From: Ensifer sp. PDNC004
GTDB lineage: Bacteria > Pseudomonadota > Alphaproteobacteria > Rhizobiales > Rhizobiaceae
NCBI RefSeq assembly: GCF_016919405.1
Contig: NZ_CP070353.1
Span: 930,001 to 994,000, forward strand
Direction of reading: 5' to 3'
DNA length: 64,000 nt
Shown here piece after piece: positions 8,616 to 22,178 of this stretch. The notes under the pieces are model-generated. The model searched no databases and had not been told where the DNA came from. It worked only from the letters and a program-made list of their open reading frames with translations. Every line of letters starts with the position of its first letter. Within the stretch, counting starts at the first letter, position 1. Position numbers and translations under genes: made by a program.

Positions 8616-8756
8616 GGCAGATTCCTGGCAGTCAATACGGCCCCGGGCCGCAACCGAAGATCGGGGGGAGGAACCCGGAATAGAATACCGTCGGGCAAAG
8701 AGCCAGCCGCAAGGGCGAGGTTGCTCAAAGTTTCATCGATAGATCACGAAAATTGA

Positions 8757-10070
8757 TCAATTTCCGTGCAATCGTGGCCGCTCCATCGCCTCTGGCTCGT
8801 CCGGCGCTACGGCGTCGGCCGGCCCGACATTCTCCGCGCCTTGCGGTCCGACCGCCCTGCTTCTCGGTATCTTCAGGAAGAACACGACAAGCGCGCCGAC
8901 GAGGAAGCAACTGGCGAGTGCATAGGGCGCGCCGGCAAAGGCGACGGGCGCGGCAGGGCTGGTGAAATAGCCGAAGGCCTGGGTGAAGATCAGCGGACCG
9001 ATGATCGTGGTGATGCTGCCGATGCTGGTCAGCGCGCCCTGAAGCTCCCCTTGCGCCGACGGCGGCACGTGGGCCGCGGCGATGCTGCGCAGCGGTGGAT
9101 CGGCGAGGCTTTCGAGTGCGGTGGCGATGATCACCGCATAGATCATCCACCCCTGCCAGGCGCCGGCATAGCCGATGGCTCCGAGCGTGGTGAAGGTCAG
9201 GCCGAGCATGGCCGTGCGCCACTCGCCAAGCCGCGGCACGACGCGCGGCAGGATGACGGCCATGACGAAGGCGCCACCGATGCCGAAGATCCCGAGCGAA
9301 AACCCGATCTGCCCTTCGCTCCAGCCGTAGCGGTAGCTGGACACGAAGGACCAGACGGCCGGATAAACGGAGTGGGCGAGCCAGAAGAGGAAGAAGACCA
9401 GCCCTACCCAGCCGATGCCGGGATAATTGCGCATCTGCTTGAGAGCGCCGAGCGGGTTGGCACGCTTCCACTCGAACCGGCGGCGGTTGGCGCTGTCGAG
9501 CGTCTCCGGCAGCAGGAATATGCCAAGGATGAAGTTGACGAAGGAGAGCGCCGCCGCCCCGTAAAACGGGACCCGCGGACCGAGTTCGCCGAGCAGACCG
9601 CCAAGCACCGGCCCGAGCGCGAAGCCGGTGCCGAAGGCAATGCCGATCAGCCCGAAATTCTTGGCGCGATTTCCGTCATGGCTGATATCGGCAATGTAGG
9701 CCGACGCCGTGCCGAAGCTCGCGCCGCTGATGCCGGCGAGCACGCGGCCGATGAACAGCATCCAGTAGCTGGTGGCGAGCGCGCAGATGAGATTGTCGAG
9801 CGCGAAGGTGAAGACCGATGCGAGCAGCACCGGGCGGCGGCCGAAGCGGTCGCTGAGATTGCCGATCAGCGGCGCGAAGAGAAACTGCATCGCCGCATAG
9901 ACGAGCAGCAGCCATCCGCCATCGATCGCTGCCTCGCTGACATTGGCGCCGGTCAATTCCTCGAGATAAGCCGGCAGCACCGGCACGATGATCGCGATAC
10001 CGATGATATCGAGAAACAGAATGAGGAAGACGAGGAACAGGCCGCGTCGCACAAATTTCTCGTCGCGCAT
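8757..10070 (-). CDS. MFS transporter, TetA-like drug:H+ antiporter
   Basis: About 437 aa from MRDEKFVRRGLFLVFLILFL, 12 membrane segments. The MFS motif A between helices 2 and 3 is clear (APLIGNLSDRFGRRPVLL), and GVGFALGPVLGG-like motif C is seen as FGTGFALGPVLGGLLG. The N-terminal sequence IIGIAIIVPVLPAYLEEL is typical of TetA/DHA1 class members. GAGGGATC precedes the chosen start; a frame open to 10130 adds a non-conserved tail. Tetracycline-type efflux is a family inference only. Confidence 0.92.
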   Translation of the reverse strand: MRDEKFVRRGLFLVFLILFLDIIGIAIIVPVLPAYLEELTGANVSEAAIDGGWLLLVYAAMQFLFAPLIGNLSDRFGRRPVLLASVFTFALDNLICALATSYWMLFIGRVLAGISGASFGTASAYIADISHDGNRAKNFGLIGIAFGTGFALGPVLGGLLGELGPRVPFYGAAALSFVNFILGIFLLPETLDSANRRRFEWKRANPLGALKQMRNYPGIGWVGLVFFLFWLAHSVYPAVWSFVSSYRYGWSEGQIGFSLGIFGIGGAFVMAVILPRVVPRLGEWRTAMLGLTFTTLGAIGYAGAWQGWMIYAVIIATALESLADPPLRSIAAAHVPPSAQGELQGALTSIGSITTIIGPLIFTQAFGYFTSPAAPVAFAGAPYALASCFLVGALVVFFLKIPRSRAVGPQGAENVGPADAVAPDEPEAMERPRLHGN

Positions 10071-10236
10071 GCGATCCCTCCCCGGCGGCCTGCCCCGGGA
10101 AAAGAGACAGAACGTGAACAACGCTACCAATTTAGGTGTAACGGATCATTTCGCACGAAACAATCCGTGAACGTCTCAAATTATCTGATGGGACTATCGC
10201 AATGGTTGATACATCAGGCAGCGTACAGCCTGTGCC

Positions 10237-11160
10237 TCAGCGATGGTCCCGTCGCTGTTCGCGCTTCAGAAAGTCGACAAAGGCGCGCAACGGCGCCGGC
10301 ATGTGCTTGCGGCTTGCATAATAGAGTAGCGGGCCGGAAAAGCTCGTCGTCCACGCCTGAAGGATCGGCACCAGGCGCCCTGCGGCAACCGCAGGCGCGA
10401 TGAACTCCTCGAAGGTCCGGATCACGCCAAGACCGTCGATGGCCGCCCCGAGTTCGAGATCGATCGTATTGGCGGTGACGACGGCCGGCGGCGCGATCGT
10501 CAGCGCCGCCTCGCCCTCGCCGAACTCCCAGGGAAGCGAGAAGCCGCTGGCGAAACGGTGGCGAATGCAGGCGTGTTCAAGCAATTCGCGCGGATGGCCG
10601 GGCACACCGCGCCTGGCGAGATAGTCCGGTGCCGCGGCCGTAACGTAACGCTGGCGGCTCGGCCCGATCGGGATGGCGATCATGTCACGCTCGACGCGTT
10701 CCTCGTAGCGGACGCCGGCGTCGAAGCCCGCGGCGAGGACATCGACGAAGCCGTCCTCCGCCGTCACCTCCAGCGAAATTGCCGGGTGCTCGCGCAGGAA
10801 CCGGCCGATGATCGGTGGTAGTATTTCGCGGGCGACGATGGTCGGAACGTTCAGTTTCAGCGTTCCCGCCGGACTGTCGCGCATCTCGTTAACCTGATCG
10901 AGCGCGCCGGCGATCTCGCCGAGCGCCGACGTCAACCGGTCGAGCAACCGCGTACCCGCCTCCGTCAGGGTCACGCTGCGGGTCGTGCGGTTGAGCAAGC
11001 GCACCTGCAGCTTCGCTTCGAGGCGGCGGAGCGCCTCGCTCAGCGCCGAGGCGGAGACTCCGCGCTTCTTCGCAGCCGCGCGGAAGCTGCGGGCTGCTGC
11101 GACAGCAGTGAAGGCATCGAGATCGGCAAGCGGCAAATCGTTCATTGTGCGGAATTTCAT
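10237..11160 (-). CDS. LysR-family transcriptional regulator
   Basis: About 307 aa. The N-terminal winged HTH reads LADLDAFTAVAAARSFRAAA, then VSASALSEALRRLEAKL and LLNRTTRSVTLTEAG; the effector-binding domain follows. It is divergent from the aldo/keto reductase at 11267 across 106 bp, the classical arrangement for a LysR protein controlling its neighbour. Two ATGs (11160, 11145) are possible starts and neither has a strong Shine-Dalgarno. Confidence 0.93.
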   Translation of the reverse strand: MKFRTMNDLPLADLDAFTAVAAARSFRAAAKKRGVSASALSEALRRLEAKLQVRLLNRTTRSVTLTEAGTRLLDRLTSALGEIAGALDQVNEMRDSPAGTLKLNVPTIVAREILPPIIGRFLREHPAISLEVTAEDGFVDVLAAGFDAGVRYEERVERDMIAIPIGPSRQRYVTAAAPDYLARRGVPGHPRELLEHACIRHRFASGFSLPWEFGEGEAALTIAPPAVVTANTIDLELGAAIDGLGVIRTFEEFIAPAVAAGRLVPILQAWTTSFSGPLLYYASRKHMPAPLRAFVDFLKREQRRDHR

Positions 11161-11266
11161 ACAAGTCGTTCGATTGAGATCGGATTATCGCACGGCGCCG
11201 AACGAAGTAAACAGGACACAGGGCAAGCGGCCGGCTGTTTTTCGGCCTTGTCGAAGGAGAACGAAG

Positions 11267-12259
<993 letters not shown>

Positions 12260-12268
12260 GCCACAAAC

Positions 12269-12299
12269 GAAAGGGCCGGCTGTCGAGCCGGCCCTTTCG
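12269..12299. terminator. Bidirectional hairpin between convergent genes
   Basis: CGAAAGGGCCGGCT and AGCCGGCCCTTTCG pair perfectly around a 4-nt loop (GTCG). The A-rich and T-rich flanks suit termination of both the plus-strand aldo/keto reductase and the minus-strand metallopeptidase. Confidence 0.75.
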
Positions 12300-12319
12300 T
12301 TGATTCCGGTTGAAAGAAA

Positions 12320-13258
12320 TCAGACCGCGCCCGAGAACGTGTCGCAAGCCGTCATCTTGCCGCTGTCGAAGCCGCGCTTGAACCAGCGCATGCGCTGTTC
12401 GGACGTGCCGTGGTTGAAGCTTTCGGGAACGACATAGCCCTGCATGCGCTTTTGCAGCGTGTCGTCGCCGATCTGCGTGGCGGCATTCAGCGCCTCTTCA
12501 AGATCGCCCTGTTCAAGCAGGCCCTTCTGCTGGGTGTACTTGCCCCAGACGCCGGCGAAGCAATCCGCCTGCAGCTCGACTCGCACCGACATCTGGTTGG
12601 CTTCGGTCTCGCTCATCGACTGGCGCATCTGGTTGAACTTCGGCAGCACGCCGATCAGGTTCTGGACATGGTGGCCAACCTCGTGTGCGACCACATAGGC
12701 CTGGGCGAAATCGCCGGCCGCATCGAACTTCTGCGCGAGTTCGTCGAAGAAGCTCATATCGAGATAAACCTTGCGGTCGCCAGGGCAATAGAACGGCCCG
12801 GAGGCGGCCGAAGCAAAGCCGCAAGCAGAGCGCACCTGGCCACGGAAGAGCACCATCTTCGGCTCTTCATACTGCTGGCCGTTCGCCTGGAAGATGCCGT
12901 TCCAGGTGTCTTCGGTCTCGGCAAGCACCGTCGCCATGAACTGCTTCATTTCCTCTTCCTGAGCCGTGCCCTGCGGCGCTGGCGAGCCGTCGCTCTGCTC
13001 GAAGCCCGGCATCTGCACTTGGCCACCGCCGCCTTCCAGCACCTGCAGCATGTCGATGCCCATGGCCTTGAGGATGAAGTAGAGGACGACGAGGAAGATG
13101 ATCGTGCCGAAGCTCATACCGCCGCCGGCGCGCCGCATGCCGCCGCCCCCGGTCGGCATGCGAAAGCCGCCACCACGCCCGAACGGATTTCCGCCGCCGG
13201 GGCTCGCGCCGCGCTGGTCTTCGATATTATCGGATTGGCGGCGGCCCTTCCATTCCAT
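12320..13258 (-). CDS. Neutral zinc metallopeptidase, YpfJ family
   Basis: 312 aa. The N-terminus (MEWKGRRQSDNIEDQRG followed by a Gly/Pro-rich stretch) leads to one membrane helix (GTIIFLVVLYFILKAMGI). The peptidase domain follows with the zinc motif AYVVAHEVGHHVQNLIG and downstream E-x-Q-A-D-C-F-A-G-V-W. Family members (E. coli YpfJ, zinc_peptidase PF04228) are membrane-anchored with the catalytic domain likely outside; substrates are unknown. The same Gly-rich linker is typical. Confidence 0.93.
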   Translation of the reverse strand: MEWKGRRQSDNIEDQRGASPGGGNPFGRGGGFRMPTGGGGMRRAGGGMSFGTIIFLVVLYFILKAMGIDMLQVLEGGGGQVQMPGFEQSDGSPAPQGTAQEEEMKQFMATVLAETEDTWNGIFQANGQQYEEPKMVLFRGQVRSACGFASAASGPFYCPGDRKVYLDMSFFDELAQKFDAAGDFAQAYVVAHEVGHHVQNLIGVLPKFNQMRQSMSETEANQMSVRVELQADCFAGVWGKYTQQKGLLEQGDLEEALNAATQIGDDTLQKRMQGYVVPESFNHGTSEQRMRWFKRGFDSGKMTACDTFSGAV

Positions 13259-13519
13259 GATCTGTCCTCCCGGCCTCTGAAAGGCGTTGTCGGTTTGCTC
13301 TTTTATAAGACGGCCCTAACGTCGTTGTAAAACGCAATCGCGACCCGTAAGTTCGCGATCTCACCAATCTTTCTGCTGCGACGGGCAGATCGCGAAAGCG
13401 CTGACGGCAAGCGGGCAGCTAGGCTCGTCAGCCGTCCGCTTTGAGCAACCGCGACGCCTTGACGCAAACCCGCCTTGCTGGTCCTATTCGCAATCGTGCA
13501 AAGGCGAGGAGGCACGGTC

Positions 13520-14548
13520 ATGAAGGCATTGCGGCTCGAAGGCATCGGTCAGTTGCGGGTCGCAGAAGTGCCAAAGCCCCTGCCCGGCCCTGACGATCTG
13601 CTGGTACGCGTCGAGGCCTGCGGCATCTGCGGTACGGACAGGCATCTGCTGCACGGCGAATTCCCCTCCAGCCCGCCGGTCACGCTCGGCCACGAATTCT
13701 GCGGCATCGTCGAGGCCGTCGGAAGCGGTGTTTCCGATATCGCAATCGGCGCCAGAATCACCGGCGATCCCAACATCGCCTGCGGCACCTGTCCGCAATG
13801 CAGTGCCGGGCGCATCAATCTCTGCCGCAATCTCCGGGCGATCGGCATCCATCGTGACGGTGGTTTTGCCGAATATGTGGTGATGCCGCGCAAGCAGGCA
13901 CATGAAATACCGTTGAGCCTCGATCCCGTGCACGGCGCCTTCTGCGAGCCGCTCGCCTGCTGCCTGCATGGCGTGGATATGGCGGGCATCCGCGCCGGCT
14001 CCTCCGTCGTCGTTCTCGGCGGCGGCGTGATCGGCCTGTTGGTGGTGCAGCTCGTCCGCCTCGCGGGCACGACAACGGTTATCCTGTCGACAAGGCAGGC
14101 GGCCAAGCGCCGCCTTGCCGAAGAGGTCGGCGCGACGGCGACGGTCGATCCTTCCTCTGCCAATATCGTCGAGCAGATCGCCGGCGACACCGGGCTCGTT
14201 CCCGGCGGGGTCGATGTCGTCATCGAATGCGCCGGCGTTGCCGAAACCGTCTGGCAGTCGACACGGCTTGCCAGGGCCGGTGGAACCGTCGTGATTCTCG
14301 GCGTCATGCCGAAGGGCGAGACCGTGGAAATCGAACCGTTCGACATTCTCTTTCGCGAACTGCGGGTGCTCGGATCCTTCATCAACCCCTTCGTCCACCG
14401 CCGTGCGGCAGACCTTGTCGCCACGGGCGCGATCGAGATCGACAAGCTGATTTCGCGGCGGGTAACGCTCGGCGAAGCGGCCGACGTCATTGCGCATCCG
14501 CCGGCCGCCGGAGAAGTCAAGGTTCTCGTCATCCCCGGCCGCGCCTGA
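13520..14548 (+). CDS. Zinc-dependent alcohol dehydrogenase (MDR superfamily)
   Basis: 342 aa. Catalytic zinc ligands are in CGICGTDRHLLHGE and GHEFCGIVEAVG; the structural-zinc loop is CGTCPQCSAGRINLC. The Rossmann fold appears as VVVLGGGVIGLLVVQL. GAGGAGG seven bases before the ATG at 13520 fixes the start. It resembles the threonine/sorbitol/galactitol-phosphate dehydrogenase branch, so a polyol or sugar alcohol is a reasonable guess for substrate, not proven. Confidence 0.92.
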   Translation: MKALRLEGIGQLRVAEVPKPLPGPDDLLVRVEACGICGTDRHLLHGEFPSSPPVTLGHEFCGIVEAVGSGVSDIAIGARITGDPNIACGTCPQCSAGRINLCRNLRAIGIHRDGGFAEYVVMPRKQAHEIPLSLDPVHGAFCEPLACCLHGVDMAGIRAGSSVVVLGGGVIGLLVVQLVRLAGTTTVILSTRQAAKRRLAEEVGATATVDPSSANIVEQIAGDTGLVPGGVDVVIECAGVAETVWQSTRLARAGGTVVILGVMPKGETVEIEPFDILFRELRVLGSFINPFVHRRAADLVATGAIEIDKLISRRVTLGEAADVIAHPPAAGEVKVLVIPGRA

Positions 14549-14706
14549 CATTCGCAGCACTGTTTCGCCGCGCGCAGAGCGCGCTGCGTGGCCGGAGGTG
14601 CGCAAATATGGCTGGTTCCTGTCGATTCCGGAATTTTCGGGGTTTCGCTTGCAGAAACATTTGCCTATAAGCCGCTTCTAGCCTGAAAAGACCCATCAAT
14701 GCGTGC

Positions 14707-14739
14707 CCGGCCGGTGACCTCCCACCTCGGCCGGTTTTT
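14707..14739 (+). promoter_or_regulatory. Terminator-like hairpin in the carB leader
   Basis: CCGGCCG (14707-14713) pairs with CGGCCGG (14728-14734), directly followed by TTTTT, 27 bp before the carB ATG. It could terminate upstream transcripts or act as an attenuator for carB. A possible -10 (TATAAG) lies about 40 bp upstream of the hairpin. Confidence 0.5.
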
Positions 14740-14766
14740 CGCGCAGCTAGAAACGGATGATCGACC

Positions 14767-18258
<3,492 letters not shown>

Positions 18259-18266
18259 GAACGACA

Positions 18267-18293
18267 GCGGCGCGCGAAACCTTCGCGCGCCGC
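18267..18293. repeat. GC-rich hairpin after carB
   Basis: GCGGCGCGCGAA and TTCGCGCGCCGC pair perfectly (12 bp, 3-nt loop) starting 8 bases after the carB stop. There is no T tract, so it may be an RNA 3'-end stabiliser or a non-canonical terminator. Confidence 0.55.
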
Positions 18294-18450
18294 CGCCATG
18301 CCCCAGGAGTGTTGCGCTTCAACGGCCCGCTCGCCGCTGAACGCCGCATGAACGATCGGTTCAGCCTGCATTCCCCCAGCACATGTTTCTATGACCCTGC
18401 GCACAGAGAGATCGGCGGCTTCGCCGGCGGGCGCGACATGGGGCAAGATC

Positions 18451-18726
18451 GTGCAACTCTATTTCTTTGATTTGTTGTGGGGCGACGAGCACTTCGTCGA
18501 CGAAGACGGTATCAGCCATTTCGACGAGGGATCGGCCCTCTACTACGGCCAGCGCATCGCAGACAAGATCGGCCGCGATGCCGACTATGGTTCGCTGAAG
18601 GTCCATGTCCTCTCCAGCAACCGCAAGCTGCTGGCAACGATCGTGCCTTCCATCGGCCGGGGCATCGAACAGCGAGCGCTGCTTGGCCGCTGCCACGTCG
18701 GGGCGTCGCTCCGCGCTGCTGCCTGA
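18451..18726 (+). CDS. DUF6894-type small protein
   Basis: About 91 aa starting at GTG 18451 with GGGG upstream. The sequence QLYFFDLLWGDEHFVDEDG then EGSALYYGQRIADKI matches the DUF6894 pattern found in many rhizobial small proteins, usually starting with a few residues before YFFD. A frame open to ATG 18391 would add 20 unconserved residues. Function unknown. Its 3' end nearly touches the convergent MFS gene. Confidence 0.65.
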   Translation: MQLYFFDLLWGDEHFVDEDGISHFDEGSALYYGQRIADKIGRDADYGSLKVHVLSSNRKLLATIVPSIGRGIEQRALLGRCHVGASLRAAA

Positions 18727-18731
18727 GTGAT

Positions 18732-20225
18732 CTAATCCGCCGCAAACACCTCGACCGCGCTTCCGCCCCGACCGCGCCGCGGGCTCTTGGCTGCGAGCCG
18801 CACGGTTCTGAGGCCAAGATAGAGGGACGCAGTCGAGATCACGCAGGCGACGACGAAGACGGTGAACAGGGCGCCATGCATGGTCGCGATGTCGGCATTT
18901 TCATCGAACCCGCGAAGATTTGCAGTCAGTCCACAGATCGCGGCGCCGATCGCATAACCCGCCGATTGCAATGTCGGCAGAAATGCCGAGGTCTTATCCC
19001 GCTCGCCACGCGGCGAGACGTCCATCATCAACTGGCTGAGCGTTCCCCAGGACAGGCCGAAACCGGTCCCGACCGCGATCTGGCTAGGGAAGACGAGCCG
19101 GAAATCGTCGATCGCGAAGGCGATCATCAGGCCTGCAAGCCCAAGGCTGAGAAGTGCTGGCCCCGCCGGGATGAGCTTAACGCGCAGGTCATGCGAGCGC
19201 AGGCTTGCGACCAGAATAGCGGCCGTGCTCCAGGAGATCGCCATCAGCGCACCGGAAAAGCCGGCGGCCGTGGGGCTGAAGCTCCAGACATGCTGCAGGC
19301 CATAGATGAGGTAGATCGAGCCGGACGCCTGTGCCAGTGGCATCAGCATGACAACCCATAGACCGGTGCCGAGTGGCTTCGCCAGCGCGAAGGCGCCGGT
19401 CGGCAGGATCGGATGTTCTGCCCGCCGGTCGGTGGCGAAGGCCGCCCACAGGATCGTCAGCGCCGTCACCAGCGCGGCGATCATCAGGGGCATGGTGGTT
19501 GCCGTATTTGACAGCGATATCAGCAGGATGCCGGTTCCGACGACGATCAGGCGCAAGAGCGGGATCGGGCGCGGCTTTTCAGTGGGCGCCGCCTTCTGCC
19601 GCGGCACGATCGCCAGTATGAGCGCGACGAAGATGGCTGTTGCGGGAATGTTGACAGCGAACGCCGCGCGCCAGGACCAATGCTCGGTCAGGAAGCCGGA
19701 CACCAATGGACCGCCGAAAGCCGCTGTTGCCCAGACGATCGCCTCGGCTCCGAAGATCTTCGGGACCAGCCGGGCAGGAAAGAGTTCCGGGATGAGCGCG
19801 TAACAGACCGCGGCAATGATCCCCTCGCCGAACCCCTGGAACACGCGCCCTGCAAGGACCCGCGGCATGCTGCCCGCAGTCGTTGCGATCATCGTCCCGA
19901 CGACAAAAACAAGCGCGGCCGTAATCAACGTGCCGCGCGCGCCGAACCGTGCCTTGAGCGTGGCGGCAACGGCGCCACCGAGGATGGCAAAGACGAGATA
20001 GAGCGTGACAGCCCAGGACAAAAGCGTGGCGCCGCCGATCTCCTCGACCGCGGTGGGCAACGCCGTCGCCACGAAGAACTCATTGAAGGCAAACAGCGCG
20101 ACGCCGAGACAGAGGGCGGCGGTCGTTGCCAGATAGTCCGGCCGAAGCAATTCGCTCCAACGGCCGTCCTCCTCGGGCGCCGTCTTGCTTTCGCTTGCCT
20201 TGGTATCGTCGTTCGTCGGGACCAC
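18732..20225 (-). CDS. MFS transporter, EmrB/QacA-like exporter
   Basis: About 497 aa with ~14 hydrophobic segments. N-terminal membrane motif FNEFFVATALPTAVEEIGG, motif C-like AAFGGPLVSGFLTEHWSWRAAF and the following VNIPATAIF are typical of DHA2 drug exporters. The frame is open to a GTG at 20261, but a SoxR-type promoter (20263-20293) would initiate transcription around 20256, so the GTG at 20225 is the more likely start. The operator suggests induction by redox-cycling compounds. No soxR gene is in the window. Confidence 0.88.
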   Translation of the reverse strand: MVPTNDDTKASESKTAPEEDGRWSELLRPDYLATTAALCLGVALFAFNEFFVATALPTAVEEIGGATLLSWAVTLYLVFAILGGAVAATLKARFGARGTLITAALVFVVGTMIATTAGSMPRVLAGRVFQGFGEGIIAAVCYALIPELFPARLVPKIFGAEAIVWATAAFGGPLVSGFLTEHWSWRAAFAVNIPATAIFVALILAIVPRQKAAPTEKPRPIPLLRLIVVGTGILLISLSNTATTMPLMIAALVTALTILWAAFATDRRAEHPILPTGAFALAKPLGTGLWVVMLMPLAQASGSIYLIYGLQHVWSFSPTAAGFSGALMAISWSTAAILVASLRSHDLRVKLIPAGPALLSLGLAGLMIAFAIDDFRLVFPSQIAVGTGFGLSWGTLSQLMMDVSPRGERDKTSAFLPTLQSAGYAIGAAICGLTANLRGFDENADIATMHGALFTVFVVACVISTASLYLGLRTVRLAAKSPRRGRGGSAVEVFAAD

Positions 20226-20262
20226 GTGGAATGTTCCGTCATCGTTAGCTGGGACAGGCACC

Positions 20263-20293
20263 TGTGTACGACCTCAACCGCAGTTGAGGTAAA
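20263..20293 (-). promoter_or_regulatory. SoxR/MerR-type promoter-operator
   Basis: On the minus strand -35 TTTACC (20293-20288) and -10 TACACA (20268-20263) are 19 bp apart, the over-long spacer of MerR-family promoters. Between them lies ACCTCAAC-CGCA-GTTGAGGT (20271-20290). Its half-sites CCTCAA-N6-TTGAGG match the SoxR box in sequence and spacing. It points toward the MFS exporter gene. Confidence 0.7.
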
Positions 20294-20427
20294 GCGCTTT
20301 TTTCTCAGCTTGCCTGCCATCCGCCTCCCCCACAAGTTGCAGCGGCATTTCAGGGTTCGGTGGACGACGGCGAAATATCTGGCTTTCGCGCTTCCGTTTC
20401 TGCTATAACGAGGGTTCGAAGTTTCGG

Positions 20428-20466
20428 ACGGTTCCGGCGTTTGCGCGCCGGAGACCGTTTTCTTTT
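20428..20466 (+). promoter_or_regulatory. Terminator-like hairpin in the greA leader
   Basis: CCGGCG pairs with CGCCGG and, beyond a small bulge, ACGGT with ACCGT; TTTTCTTTT follows. It lies ~53-90 nt before the greA start and just after a possible -10 (TATAAC, 20404-20409). A second perfect hairpin, GGCGCCGCCC-AAA-GGGCGGCGCC (20472-20494), follows. Premature termination in the greA leader would parallel the E. coli greA leader sRNA; this is inference. Confidence 0.5.
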
Positions 20467-20518
20467 GCGTTGGCGCCGCCCAAAGGGCGGCGCCTCGTGC
20501 TTGATGAAGGACATTGAA

Positions 20519-20995
20519 ATGGTCGAAAAAGTGCCGATGACCCAGGGCGGATTCGTCAACCTGCAGGAGGAGCTGCGCTGGCGCCAGCAGGAAGAACGAC
20601 CGCGAATCATCGAGGCGATTGCCGAAGCCCGTGCACATGGCGACCTGTCGGAAAATGCCGAGTACCACGCTGCTAAGGAAGCGCAGAGCCACAACGAAGG
20701 CCGCATCACCGAGCTCGAAGACTTGATCGCCCGCGCGGAAGTCATTGATCTCTCGAAGATGTCCGGCTCCAAGATCAAGTTCGGCGCTAAGGTGAAGCTC
20801 GTCGACGAAGACACCGAAGAGGAAAAGACCTACCAGATCGTTGGCGACCAGGAAGCCGACGTGAAGGCCGGCCGCATCTCGATCTCGTCGCCGATCGCCC
20901 GCGCGCTGATCGGCAAGGAAGTTGGCGATTCCATCGAAGTGAACGCCCCCGGCGGCTCCAAGGCCTACGAGATTCTCGCCGTCAACTGGGGCTGA
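20519..20995 (+). CDS. greA: Transcription elongation factor GreA
   Basis: 158 aa, the standard length. The N-terminal coiled-coil carries the acidic tip in [20 protein letters not shown], which reaches the RNA polymerase active site and stimulates cleavage of backtracked RNA. The C-terminal FKBP-like domain ends [19 protein letters not shown]. The start [12 protein letters not shown] at 20519 has AAGGA upstream; an in-frame ATG at 20504 is an alternative. It is the usual left flank of the rhizobial lps core cluster. Confidence 0.97.
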   Translation: MVEKVPMTQGGFVNLQEELRWRQQEERPRIIEAIAEARAHGDLSENAEYHAAKEAQSHNEGRITELEDLIARAEVIDLSKMSGSKIKFGAKVKLVDEDTEEEKTYQIVGDQEADVKAGRISISSPIARALIGKEVGDSIEVNAPGGSKAYEILAVNWG

Positions 20996-21040
20996 TCAGC
21001 CCCAGTAGGGGCGAAGTCTCCCTTCGCCCCATTTCTCTTT
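20986..21040 (+). terminator. greA 3' palindrome and terminator
   Basis: A perfect 20-bp palindrome (CTGGGGCTGATCAGCCCCAG, 20986-21005) overlaps the greA stop. It is followed by GGGGCGAAG/CTTCGCCCC (21008-21030) and a pyrimidine-rich TTTCTCTTTC tail, a likely intrinsic terminator ahead of lpsB. Confidence 0.7.
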
Positions 21041-21081
21041 CTCCCAAAGACGATCATTGCTCGCGCAAGGAGTGCGCTTTC

Positions 21082-22140
21082 GTGGCCGATATCCGGAACG
21101 TCGAGGTCATCGCTCCCAATTTCAAGCGCCGTCTCTCGGGCGTGACGTCCACCATCATCCAGTTGATTCCGATCCAGCGCGCGCTCGGCGAAAAGATCGC
21201 CGTGCTTGGTCCGGGCCTGCCTGACACCCTGCCCTCGATCCGCTTCCGCGATCTTCTGCGTCTGTGGAGTGCTCCGGACGGCCGGCCCTGCCGCGTCTGG
21301 CATGCGCGCCGCAATGTCGAGATGCTGCCGGCGATCGTGCTGCGCGACCTGCTTGGCATGAAGCTGAAGATTGTCTTCACCTCCGCTTCGCAGCGCCGCC
21401 ACACCGGCTGGAGCCAGTTCCTGATTTCGCGCATGGACGCGGTGATCGCGACGAGCGGCAAGACCTCCGCCTATCTGCAGGTGCCGAACACGGTCATCCT
21501 TCACGGCATCGACACCAAGCGCTTCCAGCCACCGACCGACGCAAGTGCGGCAAAGGCCGCGCTCGGGCTGGATCCGGCGCAAAAATATGTCGGCTGCTTC
21601 GGGCGGGTGCGTAAGCAGAAGGGTACGGATCTCTTCGTCGACAGCATGATTGCGCTTTTGCCCTGCCGGCCCGGCTGGAGCGCCATCGTCGCCGGTCGCG
21701 CGACCGGCCCGCATGTCGCATTCGAGAACGAGCTGAAAGAGCGGGTCGCAAAGGCCGGGCTTACCGACCGCATCCGTTTCGTTGGTGAACATACCAACAT
21801 TCCGGACTGGTACCGCGCGCTCGACCTTTTCGTTGCGCCGCAGCGCTGGGAAGGTTTCGGGCTGACGCCGCTCGAAGCGATGGCAACAGGCGTTCCTGTT
21901 ATCGCGACCGACGTCGGCGCATTTTCGGAACTGGTCGTCGTCGGCGAGCAGGAAACCGGCACGGTGATCGCCGCCAACGATCTGCAGGCCATGGTCGAGG
22001 CGACTGCTGGCTTCATGGACGATGATCATCGCCGGACCTTGGCTGGCGCCAACGGTCTTGGGCTGACCCGCGCATCCTTTGCGATCGAGGGCGAGGCCCG
22101 CGCGATCAACGCCGTCTATGAACGCCTGATGCGTACCTGA
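21082..22140 (+). CDS. lpsB: LPS core glycosyltransferase LpsB (GT4)
   Basis: 352 aa, GTG start with AAGGAG upstream. This is a GT-B fold family 4 transferase: donor-binding C-terminal half with CFGRVRKQKGTDLFVDSM, FVGEHTNIPDWYRALDLFV and the E-x7-E motif region EGFGLTPLEAMATGVPVIATD. Position directly after greA, as in Sinorhizobium meliloti, and length match LpsB, which adds a core sugar (mannose in the characterised rhizobial enzyme) and is needed for normal LPS and symbiosis. The identification rests on synteny plus family. Confidence 0.93.
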   Translation: MADIRNVEVIAPNFKRRLSGVTSTIIQLIPIQRALGEKIAVLGPGLPDTLPSIRFRDLLRLWSAPDGRPCRVWHARRNVEMLPAIVLRDLLGMKLKIVFTSASQRRHTGWSQFLISRMDAVIATSGKTSAYLQVPNTVILHGIDTKRFQPPTDASAAKAALGLDPAQKYVGCFGRVRKQKGTDLFVDSMIALLPCRPGWSAIVAGRATGPHVAFENELKERVAKAGLTDRIRFVGEHTNIPDWYRALDLFVAPQRWEGFGLTPLEAMATGVPVIATDVGAFSELVVVGEQETGTVIAANDLQAMVEATAGFMDDDHRRTLAGANGLGLTRASFAIEGEARAINAVYERLMRT

Positions 22141-22178
22141 CAGGCTGCCACCGCGTGGCAGCCTCGCACTAAACTCTC

